Shown here in pieces: positions 22,101 through 34,180 of a stretch of DNA of 64,000 nt. The translations under genes and the position numbers were made by a program. The notes beneath the pieces were generated by a model. The model was not told the origin of the DNA and made no database searches. It saw only the letters and a program-made list of their open reading frames with translations. Source of the DNA: Paramecium tetraurelia (lineage: Eukaryota > Ciliophora > Oligohymenophorea > Peniculida > Parameciidae); NCBI RefSeq assembly GCF_000165425.1, contig NW_001799000.1:496001-560000 (forward strand). The letters are read 5' to 3'. Every line of letters begins with the position of its first letter. The stretch's first letter is position 1.

Positions 22101-25100
22101 ATTTGAGATCAATATATCTAGTCTAAGCAGCAATAGGAAATTCTGGAATCAACTCATCTACTGATTTAAATGAACAAATCACATTGCTTACATAAGTAAA
22201 ATATCTTTTAATTAAATCCTTGTAGGCAGTTACTGAGACTTAGTATTATTGACCTATTTTGAATATTTCCCCTTCTAAAGTGATACTAGTTGCATTTTCT
22301 TCGAAGACTACTGCTGTTCCATCATTCAACACACATGAACTATTAGTGGCTATTTAAATGCATTTCCAAAGTAATCCAATATTCGAATCACTATTATAAG
22401 AGGATCCTTCATCTAAACCATCCCAATATTAAGCTTCTAGAGTTAATGATTAGCCTTCTGAAATGAATCGATCCCCACCCAATATAATCACAGAAACTCC
22501 TACATAGTCTATATCAACTGTAAAATTAAGGTAAGTATAAATATCAACTGTTTTATAATTATGAACTTCTTCCTATACTGCTCCTTCATCTGCATTTGGA
22601 TCATCAGTTCCTGTTGTATCAGTTCCAGTTCCTGTTGAATCTGTACCAGTACCTGTTCCTGTACCTGTTCCTGTATCTGTTCCTGTACCTGTATCTGTTC
22701 CAGTACCTGTATCTGTTCCAGTACCTGTTCCTGTATCTGTTCCAGTATCTGTACCAGTTCCTGTATCTGTTTGATCAGGCACCTACTAATCAAAAATTTC
22801 GATTGTATCTTGATACATTAATTATGCCTATATTAGATATCTTGTATCTGGGTATCCATCTTAGGGTTGCATTTTGAAATAGTGTTATTTATTTGATATC
22901 TACTCTGTGATGGTATCTCCAATCAGAGGTTTGTTATCTGCTGGTGTAGATTCAATTTGCACCCAATAGAGAGTTAGATTACTAAATTACTCTACAATTT
23001 TAGATGATTGGCAAATTTAATAATATACTGTAACAGGAATGATTAATGACTACTTAAAATAGTGGTTAAAATTAGTTATGCTGGCTTAGATAACTGGTTG
23101 AACCAATCCAAGAGTTTATAACTTAAAAGTTTAGGTGTTTGTTTTTGTGGCAAATGATAATGCGGTTACTTCGAAGGTATAATTGGTGAAATTTTAGAAT
23201 ACTTTAGAATTGAAAGTTAAAGTATCCTGATTGTTATGATTGACATCACTCAAAATTAGTTGTATGCTATCAATAATGGTTTAATTAGCATCACTTTCTT
23301 TCAATTTCCAGTCTATCTTTGACAATTGTCGTTTGCCTGCAAATTTGATGTTTGTTACACTTAAAGTAACTGCCTTACAAATATAAACAGGATATAATGG
23401 TCCATCAATAGTAAATTGGGGTTAGAAGATATCTACAGTAGGTAATTGGAGTACACTCAGAACATATTTTTTGATTGGAGTCTTACAGCCATCTTTTATG
23501 AATATTTTGTCTGTCAATTAAATTTCCTCCATTAGATTGATTTAGGATTCATTTCCAAATTCTATATCAATATTGGTACCATTATAAACACATTTAGGAC
23601 TTAATCCAAATCTTGGATATTGAGAACTGGCAATTATTTTGATACATAACTCTTATGGGGTAAAAGTTTAATAATCTTGAGATACATATGATGTGTTTGC
23701 TTTGATAAAGAATATACTTAAAGATTCAGTTGTTTCATCCAATGTGACAAGGACTTCAGCAGTGTCACAAGTTTCACAATACTGACTTTTCGGTATTGGA
23801 GTACCATCCGATGGGCAAACACATTTTTTACTGCTATCAACTACTCTATTACCTAGACAAGTGAGACAACCGAGGACATCACATAAATCACAAGGTTCCT
23901 AACAATCTAGATAGATGTAATAATTGTACTTTTGCAAATCAAATCAGTTCCAACTTCATAAAATTAATCATCACATTAACACGATTTATCCGCATTACGA
24001 TTAGCTCCTTTGCATTATGAACAACTAGTAGCAGATTTGTCACAAATTTCACATCTCCAATCACATGAAAGGCAAAGAGTAACTCCGTTATCATAATAGC
24101 CATTTTAACAAGGACAATTATTAGCAGGATCATCATATCTATTAACACCATTTGGACAAGTGAGACACTACTTATCATCTCCACATGTTAGACAATTCCA
24201 TTTGCATGGTTAACATGCATAATCATTGTCTAAATATTAATTAACTGCACAGTTCAAACATTATTTAGCAGGATCCAATAAATTATCTTTACAATGTACA
24301 CAATCCACTGGAGATGCTTAACATTAAGAACATCCATATGTTTAACAATTAACTCCAATTCCAATGATTTATATTAACAATTAGTCTACTACAGTATAAT
24401 CACTAGTTGTAGCATATAGTTTATATTTATTAATTTGAGAATTGAATTCACTTTGAATAGCAATATTTTTGATGTCAGCACTTTTGTATCCCATAATGGA
24501 CAATCCATAAAAATGATTAGGTTAATAATTTTTGAAAGAATAGTGAGTATAATTTTATTTATGTTCTCCATTTTATGTAATCCACAAAACATTAATTTGA
24601 GAATTGAATGATTGAGTCAAAGTTTCGAATTCTTCGGATATTAAAAGGAAACTATAATAAATTTTGTTGATTTGAAGATCATCTTTGATTTTAAAATCTA
24701 CAAGCAAATATTTATTTATGGTATCAATAGTAGTAGTATAAGTAAGTGTAACATTGCTAACTCCTTATTTAAATTGCATCCCATTATAAAATGGAATGAT
24801 TTAGGGATACTATAATTTCATGTTCCATTCATTCAATAGGATCTAGATCTAATGTATTCTATTTCCAGTTCCAGTGCCAAAAGTACTAGTTGTATCATAT
24901 TCTTCTTGCATTAAAACAAACAAATCAGTTTGAGTGGTTGCAAAATAGTTAATTACTAAATTTTCAATGATGGTTTGATCCCATACTTCAACTTAGAGTA
25001 CAAATGTTTCTTAAGTGATCTGAGTAGCCATCAATCTATATGAATCGCCTTTCGAGAACTTTATCTCTTTCATGGCTACGATGACAGAAGGGATGCTGGA

Positions 25101-26883
25101 GAATATATCTTTGAAGGATATTTGAAGTTCATCTTTTCTATAACTGAATCCACTTTTGACATAATTGAGTATTGCATAGTAAATGCCAATTTCAGTGCCT
25201 TCAACTTCATCAAATTCCTTGCATTTAATTTGTTTCCCTGTTCCTATATAGCCATTGTTTGGACAACTGCAAACTCCACCACTAAGTTATAAGTTGTTGA
25301 TACATTGCAAACAAACTGTTGGCGTTAGATTGTTGCAAGTCTTACACTTTATGTCACAACCTGGTAGACAAATCTTCCTAACTGCATCTGTTACGCCATT
25401 TAGAGTTGTGCAATCAGAACTGGTAATACACTTAGTGCCAGACAAGAAGTAGCCATCTGCGCAAAGTAAACAATTGTATTTAAATGCTTTTGGAGCAGAC
25501 AATAAACAGGAAGTATCTCCAACTTCTTTGCTTTTATGGTTAAACACTCTGGCTCCTTAATGCAATTAGAAATTGACAATCTTTAGAGACTTCCCAACTG
25601 GAATTGCATCTCTTTTACCGAAGATCAGTATATCACTATCTTAAACAGGATAATAGACAGGAATAGTCAAATCAAAACTTTGTGGATCCTCGCTATTCTT
25701 GTATACTGTCAACTTAGTCAAGGTACCATCCTCAGGTGCCATTTTATCGTAATTGAAGATTAGAACAAAGTAATTCCATTGACTCACACTAAACTATACG
25801 TTAATCGAAAACTTAAGGTTTTCCCTCATCACAGTGAAGAAATAATAATTGTCTATTGCATAATAAGTGAGGTCCAATTCAAACATAACAACACTGTCAA
25901 CCATTCTCTGCAGGATAGCAAAGTTGATACCAGCATCAGCCTTCACCCAAAAAGCCAAAGTAAATCTGTCATATAGAAATCTTTTAAACGGAATATTTAT
26001 AGAGAGAGGCTGTCCTATAGTGAGAGCTTGATCTGTCCAATCAACGGTTATGTCATGTTGAACATCCTATTCACCGCCACTAAAATCATAGAGCTAGTTT
26101 CCACTCATTTAAGTCAGTGGGTAATTCAAATAAACTCCCATTTTATCATAGCCATACATCAGAGATTGTAAATTGTAATTACTCACCATCTGCACATCCA
26201 AATAGTATTAAAAACCAGATACACTCCCACACCAAGATCTGCCTTTGATAGTGTCGTTTCTATAGGGACCGTTTTAAGCAATATATAATTTCAACTTGTC
26301 TCTTTTTAAGAAAGGTTAAGGCAATGTTTCATTAGTGCAGTACTTCAATTGATTTGGACAGGAGTATGTCGAATTGTAAATGACGGAGTAATCCGTATCA
26401 AATACTCCCAACGAGTATTTCAAGAACAGGAAGTCGTAGGACACATATACAAATAACCATTTATCGTCCATCAGGTTTTCCGTATTCACATTGATGGATG
26501 GTCCTTATTTCAGAAGCTAATCTTATTAAAACAACTCCAAAGTGGAATTTACTCCATATTTCTTTAAGCCAAACGATACTATCCTATAATTGTAGGTGTT
26601 ATCATTGTCACTTAAATGAAATAGGTTACTTGCATTATACAACAGTTCCTGTCTTGAAGTATCAAAATACAACCAAAACCCGAATCCAATCGATAAGGCA
26701 TCATCCATCTTTGTGCCTCCTAGATCCTACTTTATAAGACTAAACTACCTTGTAATCAAATATATATTGACTGTTTCTTGTAAAATCGCAGGTTCCTTTT
26801 ATCGTCTCAGTAAACAGGTAATTTCCTTTATAATATGCCACCAGAGTTTATAATAACCCTGCAAAGAGAAATATGAAATTCAT
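19110..26883 (-). CDS. Giant polycystin-1/REJ-like surface protein
   Basis: 2549 residues; five introns (26726-26747, 23907-23929, 20304-20331, 20110-20134, 19743-19768) give exactly 2550 codons. A signal peptide (MNFIFLFAGLLQTLVAYY) starts it. Order: two laminin-G-like beta regions with N-glycosylation sites (about 30-430); furin-like Cys-rich repeats (about 455-550 and 830-1020, CxxC spacing such as CKTCNNLTPTVCLQC); a REJ-like region (about 1030-1900) split by a Thr-Gly-Asp repeat (about 1353-1407); a helical stretch; and a GPS-like element at about 2170-2205 (KWISDDSNC ... VWCICPYFSETTLI). Membrane helices follow in the last 320 residues (MEFIIGEYLVALTGGLLLL; later YGICIGIYFIILDPIQSIV, reminiscent of the polycystin-1 bundle) and then an acidic cytoplasmic tail. 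It is probably a plasma-membrane or ciliary receptor. No pore domain of PKD2 type is seen. Confidence 0.85.
22615..22782 (-). repeat. In-frame Thr-Gly(-Asp) minisatellite inside the REJ-like gene
   Basis: Short imperfect tandem units, written CTGTACCTGT/CTGTATCTGT on the plus strand, run for about 165 bp. On the coding strand they read as alternating Thr-Gly with Asp at intervals (TGTGTDTGTGTD). The period is a mixture of 6 and 18 nt, always a multiple of three, so length variation would stay in frame. It sits between two folded regions and looks like a flexible, possibly O-glycosylated spacer. Confidence 0.9.
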
Positions 26884-26967
26884 AAGGTTCTATTCTAATA
26901 TTTGATAATTAATTATTAAGTATTATATATAATTTAATAACAAAATAGAAACACCCCAATCCATCAA

Positions 26968-27402
26968 TCAATTCTTGTTCATCAAACTCCTCTAAAATTG
27001 AAATCGTATTTTTTACAGGTTATATTTTTTTGATCGCCCTTCTCTTTATCCCAGTCATCGGCACCGTCTCAAAGATGTTCACGACCTTGCTGATTTCTTT
27101 CTCTAACACTCACAAGTCTTTACTTACTTTCGAATTTCCCGTGATTTATGAATAATGGCACTATTTGTTTGCATGTTATATCCTCTATCACTTAAACCCC
27201 AAAAGAAACGTCGCCATTCTGAAATACTTGAACTTCCTTATTTTGTAAATCTATCTCTAGTCCTTGAAGAATATTGATATCAATCTAGCTCGATACAATC
27301 ATTTACTGTTTTCGCAATGTTGAAATAAATCAAATCACTATTATTGCTCAGTTTCAAAGGTTTGATTGAACTTATGTCAGCAACTTCTAAATTTTTATCC
27401 AT
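26968..27402 (-). CDS. Unrecognised 120-residue protein
   Basis: Three introns (27285-27306, 27103-27127, 26992-27016) in a gene of 435 bp; exons sum to 121 codons. The sequence looks like a compact beta-rich domain (LKLSNNSDLIYFNIAK, INILQGLEIDLQNKEVQVFQ, DVSFGVQVIEDITCKQIVPLF) with a basic C-terminus (GIKRRAIKKIQPRS). It lacks a signal peptide or membrane segment. I do not recognise a family. It lies 84 bp upstream of the giant surface protein, same strand. Confidence 0.65.
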
Positions 27403-27510
27403 TAATTAATTAATAAATTACTTATAATTCCCAATATTAATTTCTATTAATCAAAGTTTTCATTTCAAATATAACAACCAAAATTATTCAATAAAACATT
27501 AATAAATTTG

Positions 27511-28059
27511 ATGAAAAGGAACTCATATTAAAGAATCACACAAAAGTCTAAAATAAGACAAGAGATAATCAATTATAGAAATCAAGGCTTATCTAACAAA
27601 GAAATATCAAGAATTATGAGTCAAAAAACAAATAAAAAAATAAGTGAAAAGACAATACAAAGCATCAAAACAGTCAAAAGAAAATCAAAATATGCAGAAT
27701 ATAGACAAATTACCAAATCAACTATTCTTTCTTATATTCTAGAATATAATAACCATTTTATATATTCCACCGATTAAACTTAAATGAGAAAAGAAGTTTC
27801 CGAACTTGTAAAAGACAAGTTTCCTTAACCTTTTTCTCATTTCTCTCAGAGAACTCACTAAAGGCTATTAAATGGAATCATAAAAAAGGTTGAGTCAATC
27901 CGCAACTACAAATCATCAAAATTGCCACAAAATGATTCAGAATTCAATTACATCTTCTATGACACCCAATCAGAAGAGTAATAGATATAATCAGCATCTT
28001 AATTCCTATTTTTTCAGGAAAGTTACCCTTCATTTTAAGAAGAATAATAATACTTCTGA
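27511..28059 (+). CDS. Helix-turn-helix protein, intronless
   Basis: 182 residues, one uninterrupted frame. The N-terminal 75 residues are strongly basic and match a homeodomain-like helix-turn-helix: IRQEIINYRNQGLSNKEISR (first two helices and turn) followed by basic KTNKKISEKTIQSIKTVKRK as a recognition segment. The C-terminal 100 residues are a mixed, more acidic domain ending in Gln/Phe. This resembles DNA-binding ends of resolvases or IS630/Tc1-type transposases, or a small transcription factor; no catalytic acidic triad is visible, so a transposase is not supported. It diverges from the gene starting at 27402. Confidence 0.65.
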
Positions 28060-28711
28060 TTTAAATTTATATTAATCTCAAATGTTAAATCAGGAGGGAA
28101 AATATAGAATTTATTAAAAAAATAAATTTCTATGTTTCCCCTTCGATTTACTTCAAATTCCTAAAATTCATTACTCTTACAAGTTTTAAATTATAAATAT
28201 ACGGTCCACTTTTATTTAAATTTCTACTCTCCTAAATAAATTAGTTTTCCATATTAATTATTAATAAATTAGAATAAAAATTGATGTAATGTAATTTTAT
28301 TCTAACATAAAAAGTTTTATTTCTTGTGTCTTTGAAATATATATACAAATAATATTGCTAAAGCCAATAAATCGATCGAAATGTTCCATTTTCTATACTC
28401 AATCACAAATATCTGAACAATCAATTGAAATCAAATATTTTACAAAACTTGTTAGTATGTTAATAAAATGAATCAAAAACCAATTGAGTTATTCTCAATC
28501 TTATAATTATTATGATTTTAACTATTGGTTCTTGGATATGAGTAAGATAGCTATACAATTATGATCAAAATCAAGTCAATATATTAATCTAATTGAATGA
28601 TATTCGAATTCTAATTCCATTTGCTACGTATGAAGCAAGATTGTGTTGAATGACGCATCAATTAATCTGCATTTTGAAATCATTATGATTTAGAAATGAT
28701 TCATTATAAAA
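28060..28711. other. Intergenic AT-rich region
   Basis: No convincing coding frame on either strand between the helix-turn-helix gene and the dioxygenase gene. Composition is about as AT-rich as the other gaps. Probably promoter and untranslated sequence of the downstream gene, possibly with decayed DNA. Confidence 0.5.
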
Positions 28712-29701
28712 ATGAGCCAAAGACTTGAGTTGCTCCAGAAGTAGATGCCTTCTTTTTAATATACAGTTGACGGAGGCATTTTAACCAAGGAAGAGAGATA
28801 ATTTTATGAAGAAAACGGTTTCCTAGTGGTGAGATAAATGTTCTCTCCAGAAGAAATCAAAGAGTGGACTCAAAGATTCAGAGAGTATGCAGATGGATAA
28901 TTGGAACGCAAATACGGAATGTAAGTGGTTAGAGACATTTCATTGGTGAAAAGAGGAGGAGGAAAACAATTGGGAGAAGAAGCTATTACAAAAATACAGG
29001 ACTGGTAAGAGGATGAAATTTTATTCAAATTTTGCAGAAACCCCAAGGTTATCAAATATCTGTCTAGCTTCTGTGGACCTGATATAAAATCAGTTCACAC
29101 TATGTTCATCAACAAACCACCAAATATGGGCAAAACTTCTAGACACCCCATCCATCAAGATCAAGTGTATTTTCCATTTGGACCAGCTGACAGAATAGCT
29201 GCTGGTTGGGCTGCACTTGAAGATGCCAATAGAGAAAATGGATGTTTAGTTGTATATCCTGGAACTCATAAAGGTAGTTATACTTTTGTACTATTACTAG
29301 TTGGTCCTGTCGAGCATTGCTATCCCGATTGGAAGGAAGGAGTGAACAAAGCCTATTGGGGAGTTAAAGATATGCCACCTGAATCGGCTCCAAGAATCCA
29401 TTTAGAAATGAAGGCAGGGGATATAGTTTTCTTCCATCCGTATCTATTTCATGGTTCAGGAGAAAATAAAGTATTTATATCAAACAATATATTCTAGTCA
29501 AGTAGTTTCAGGAAATCCATTTGTTGTCACTTTGCTTCAGCCAATTGCCAGTATCATGATATCAAAGGAACTTTCCATGAAAATTTGGCTAAAGACATCA
29601 TTGCGTATGCCTCAAAGAAATTTGGACATGTCAATTACTTAGATATTTGGAGATTTAAATGCAGGTTAGTCTAAGGCAAACCTGATCCACTAGGATTGTG
29701 A
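28712..29701 (+). CDS. Phytanoyl-CoA dioxygenase (PhyH) family enzyme
   Basis: 311 residues after two 27-nt introns (29274-29300, 29471-29497). PhyH enzymes are Fe(II)/2-oxoglutarate oxygenases; mammalian PHYH alpha-hydroxylates phytanoyl-CoA in peroxisomes. N-terminal GGILTKEERQFYEENGFLVV and FSPEEIKEW match the family start. Iron ligands are visible as HQD in HPIHQDQVYFPFGP and the distal His in FHPYLFHGSGENK; the 2-oxoglutarate-binding Arg is in SFRKSICCHFASANC. ENGCLVVYPGTHK is the family's turn before the second intron. Both introns are multiples of three without TGA, so unspliced reading would remain open; they are called because excision restores the family spacing (GENK then SSSFRK). 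No C-terminal SKL-type signal is visible (ends DPLGL), so peroxisomal targeting is uncertain. Confidence 0.93.
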
Positions 29702-29770
29702 TAAAATTACGATAATCCAAATATATATATATAATAATTTATTATTTCTTTTTTTGAATTACTCATAAAA

Positions 29771-32026
29771 ATGATTATCAGATTTATGTATGGTAATTAA
29801 GTTAAAGCATTAAAAAAGTCTATTGAATAATTTAAACAATTCAAAGACATGAGCCATACTTAGGCCAGATAATAATAGTAGTTCCCAGTTATTTATTCAT
29901 AATTAATGGACAGTCTCAAAATGTAATAATTTACAGAAAAAAAATTAGTTAACTTAAGTGAGAAAATTGAGAAAAAAGTGCTTTATTATTTATCTTCAGA
30001 TGAATAGGAATAAGTTTATAAGCTTTTTTCATTCTTCTACAGCAATAATCTAGATCAATTAAATGCCAAATAACTTGGAATTATCATAAAATATTAAGAA
30101 CAATTAAATAATATAATTGAAAAAGCTCTTTAGAATCCGCCGAATCAAGAGGATCTATTCGAATTGTTATAATCCATCAATTATAGAAATTGCTGGTCTC
30201 AAGTTCATTAAGACCATATTAATCAAATTAAAAAGAGCATCGACCAAATTAATTCATAAGAAAATGAACTAGATTTTCATTTATTCAATCAAATATTAAT
30301 TGCCTCAGAATCAATAAATCTTGATAACTTTATCCGAAAAACTCTAAAATCTCATAAAATTCATAATGTCTTAAAGAAATAAGTTCCTGTATAGATTACT
30401 CATCTAAATATAATAATTAGAACAGTTGGAGATCAATATATATCATCCACACTATGGAAATTATACTAAGAAGAAATTTTAAGGTTGGACTTAGCATATC
30501 TATCGTAGTAATAGTTTGTTTATGATCATTTGAAACGCTATTATTTACTTACAAGTGATACTGCTAAGGACTTAACTCATTAATACATCAACAAAGAGAG
30601 ACAATCTATTATATACATCAATTTAATCTTAGAAGAAATTCAAAGAAACTTAGAAAATTTAAATGATTTAAAAATTGAAACACTTTTAACAAATTGCAAT
30701 TTAGATGACTTTGTTACTTTAAATAGATAAATCATTAGAATAAATATTGATTCATCAAGCGATTCCTTTATTCATCACTACTTAAGTAAATAATCATTTA
30801 GAAATGCTAGGTCTAATAAAAGAGGAGTTAATCTACTTTAAAGAAGAGACTACATAGACATAAACTGAAAAATTAAATCAATTTATTAGACTTTTAGCAT
30901 CAATTGATGGATTTAAAAAACTTAAATTGCAAAAGAAATAAAATAATCCAATTGATGAAATATATCAAATTATTGAAGAAGAAGTGTTCTCCTTTGTTTG
31001 CAAAAATCAATATGAACTTGATTTGGATGGCACATAAGATCCATTTGCAATTGAACTACTCAAAACTTAGAAGCAAAAATCAGGAAAATGGAAAGAAGAA
31101 GATAATTAAGTGACAATTCTTATTGCTGACATAGATACAGTTAATCTACACCTTATATATTAAATAGGAGATTATTTTAATAAAAACTAATAAGGGAGAA
31201 TGTATTTTCATTATTGTATTGCCAAATAATTAGCTGTTAATTTTTAAAAACTTGATTTCTCTAAACAATGTGACGTTCTCTATTATTTGGCAAAAATCGA
31301 TAAAATATTCATGATTGAGTCTAATTAATATGCAATAGATTATAGCCAATTACAATAATTAAATTTGGAAGATTTAACAAAATGTGCAATATAGCTGTTA
31401 TTCTATAATCAAATATCACTTAATGTAGATAAAGCTATTACAAATTAGCTAGTTGATATTCTACATCAAAATCTGAATAAGATTGAAGATTTGAAGATAG
31501 AATATTAAATTGCCTTCTATCAAGCCTACGAGTATTTATGTCTACTTATTTAGGTTGATGCGTATAGAATTTCCTTCAATTTAGGTGTAAGAATTGCCTG
31601 ATAGATATAAACAAATATTTGATGAATATTGGTTATATCTGCAAAAAGAAACAGAAGTTGTTGTTTCTGATACTAAAAAATTTCTTGATAAGGAAGAATA
31701 CCACTATACATATATGAAATAAGTCTTGATATGGAAGTTTCTATATGTTTTTGAATAAGATAGGGCTATTGTTATTTGTTTATCGGATAGATTTTATTTA
31801 GGAAGAACTAATTTAAACCTAATAGAAATAGGCATTCTAAAAAGGGTCTTAAGATGTACATATATATATTGATAATTTAGTGCATGATTATAAATTGAGA
31901 ATATTGGATAAGCATGAATATGAAAAGTTTGAAACTCGACATGAAAAAAATGATTATATCTATGAGAAACTCAAATATCTAAGTAGGGAGCCTAAGAAAC
32001 CCAAGAAACCATATTTTAATATATGA
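29771..32026 (+). CDS. RAP-domain protein, probably mitochondrial RNA metabolism
   Basis: 724 residues after three introns (30786-30810, 31554-31584, 31856-31880). Most of the protein is alpha-helical with repeated Leu/Gln-rich helix pairs, as in FASTK-like and octotricopeptide RNA-binding proteins. The C-terminal 60 residues match a RAP domain: a PD-(D/E)XK-like strand set RAIVICLSDRFYLG, LKRVLRLHDYKLRILD, then EYEKFETRHEKNDYIYEKL. Such proteins bind and stabilise or process mitochondrial or plastid transcripts. The N-terminus (MIIRFMYGNQVKALKKS) is basic and hydrophobic, compatible with mitochondrial import (inference). The second intron is 31 nt and starts GTT, less typical, but it is the only option that keeps the frame. 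Confidence 0.75.
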
Positions 32027-32510
32027 TATTCTATAGTAAATAATTTATAAACAATCTATTGCAAGGTTCTTAGTTGAGTAAAGACTTTCAAAAGTTTAAT
32101 AAGTTCTATAACAAGATATTTTGGTTTTAAAGATGATTATGATGAGACAAAATTATATTAGTGGACCACTTTAGTGTTCTAAATCTTGTTGAAGATAAAC
32201 AAGGATTTAATATTTATATTCTTTTTAAAATGATAGCACAATATTTTAATTATTTCCTTTATTAATAAATTAAATATAAAAATATGCAATTGATGAAAAT
32301 TTTAAGATTAGGGATTTCAAAAGGACTCAATTTTGAATTGATTCATTTCTTACCTTATGGCCTTTTACTAGGTAAGAATAAGAACTTAGCCTTTGCATTC
32401 TGGGCTTTATTAATATTTGAGTTTTGCATTTGAGACATAAACATATTATTATTATTAGAATTATCATATTTTTATGAAAATATTATTTATATATATAAAT
32501 TTACATTAAT
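32027..32510. other. Intergenic stretch with two small open frames
   Basis: A 49-residue hydrophobic frame (32284-32433, starting MQLMKILRLGISKGLNFELI and ending in TGA) could encode a tiny membrane peptide. A shorter frame just after the RAP gene stop (from about 32023, starting MIFYSKQFINNLL) is also protein-like. Neither has supporting homology; both may be chance or remnants. Confidence 0.3.
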
Positions 32511-34033
32511 ATGATTGAATAGATTGAAGGAATAAATATAGCGGTGGAAGGATGCTTTCATGGAAATTTTGATGAAATATTTGGGACAATCAGAGAAATT
32601 GAAAAATAGAAAAAAATAAAAATTGATTTGCTTTTAGTTTGTGGGGATGTTCAAACTCATAGGAATAAACATGACATGTTTAATATGGCTTGTCCAATAA
32701 AATATCTATCAATGGGGACATTTTATAAATATTATGAAGGAAAAGAGGCAGCCCCTTGTTTAACAATTTTTATTGGTGGTAATCATGAAGCTTCAAATTA
32801 TTTGAGAGAAATGTAATTTTTTTATTTTAGATTAATTTTAGGTATTTTGGAGGGTGGGTAGCTCCTAACATTTATTATCTTGGAGATTCTAATGTGATCT
32901 AAATTAAAAAAGGAAATACGACTTTTCGATTGGGAGGAACTTCAGGAATATTTAAAATTTTTGATTTTAACAACCCTAAACTAGAGCCATTTCCATTTAA
33001 AAGTGAATAACTGAGAAACGTTTATCATACAAAACAAATAGACCTCTTTAAATTAAGTCTATATGAAGGAGAAGTAAATATGTTTCTATCTCATGATTGG
33101 CCATAATGTAAGAAAACGCAAATATTTTATAGAGATACATCAACATGGATCAACTAAAGAGCTGCTAAAGAAGAAATAGAATTTTGAAGCTGACATAAAA
33201 TCAGGCAGACTAGGTAGTCAGCCTCACAAATTCACATTAGAAAGATTACAACCTGACTTTTGGTTTGCTGCACACATGCATGTTAAGTTTGAAGCCTTGG
33301 TCAAACATAAAACCGGAAGGCAAACCAAGTATTGATTATTAATCAAAATTAATAGGTTTTTAGCCTTGGATAAATGCATAGCAGGAAGAGACTTCATACA
33401 AGTGTTCACATATACTAAGGATAAGAAAGATTTATATGAGTAGTATGCTTACAATGAAGAACCAATAGAATTATTTTATGATTCTGAATGGCTTTCCATT
33501 GTCCATACTACCTATAAATTATTGACAATTTGGGATAAGATTCCAAAATTATTTGAATATAATCCTGTATTGAAAGAGTATTGATAATATATATACTTAG
33601 GTTATAGATAATGAAAAAAGATAAATATGAAGAGTTCTTGAATGAGAAACGCGAAAGAATGAAAATATTTGGAAATCATTAACTTAAAATTCCTCATAAT
33701 TTTGAAGTCACTACTCCACCTTATGATGAATAAGACAATACTATTAAAGGTTTAGTTCCACCCAAGAGAATCCCCTTGAATAATTAAATGAAGAGTTATC
33801 TTAATTTGTTCAATGAATCGGGATAAGAATTGAATGGTTTGATATTTTATGAACCAGATCAACCTAGAGTAATTGGAGAATTCGTTGCTCCGGATTTTCT
33901 GCAAAAGTAGATTGAATTGGAAAATCAAAAAGAGATTTTATAATAATAAGATCTTAAGCAACAGCAATTAGAAGAACCTTCTTCACCAAAGGATGATGAG
34001 TTAAATATATAAGACTTTCCATTTTTATAATGA
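32511..34033 (+). CDS. DBR1: RNA lariat debranching enzyme
   Basis: 472 residues after four introns (32813-32841, 33108-33132, 33329-33355, 33578-33600). DBR1 is the metallophosphoesterase that cuts the 2'-5' bond of excised intron lariats. Motifs in order: IAVEGCFHG (family AVEGC.HG), [12 protein letters not shown] (GDFQAxRN), [69 protein letters not shown] and TKFLALDKC. All metal ligands (Cys, His, Asp, Asn, two late His) appear present. The C-terminal DBR1 domain follows across the last intron: [15 protein letters not shown] is the typical closing motif. Length is normal. Nuclear by family. The first intron contains an internal AG but only the distal AG preserves the frame. Confidence 0.96.
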
Positions 34034-34180
34034 AATTAATAATCAAAATAACTTTTAATATAACTAAAATTAGTGAGTCAAGTAAATAAAATATTGAATT
34101 CTATAATACTGAATATTATTGCGTATTAAATAGAGTATATTTAGAGTTATCGTATAATCAATTCAATTATTAAATTACTT

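Noticed and set aside
22596-22877. Plus-strand frame of Leu/Tyr/Phe repeats, 93 residues
   Set aside because: Antisense reading of the Thr-Gly-Asp minisatellite of the receptor gene; repetitive DNA is open in many frames.
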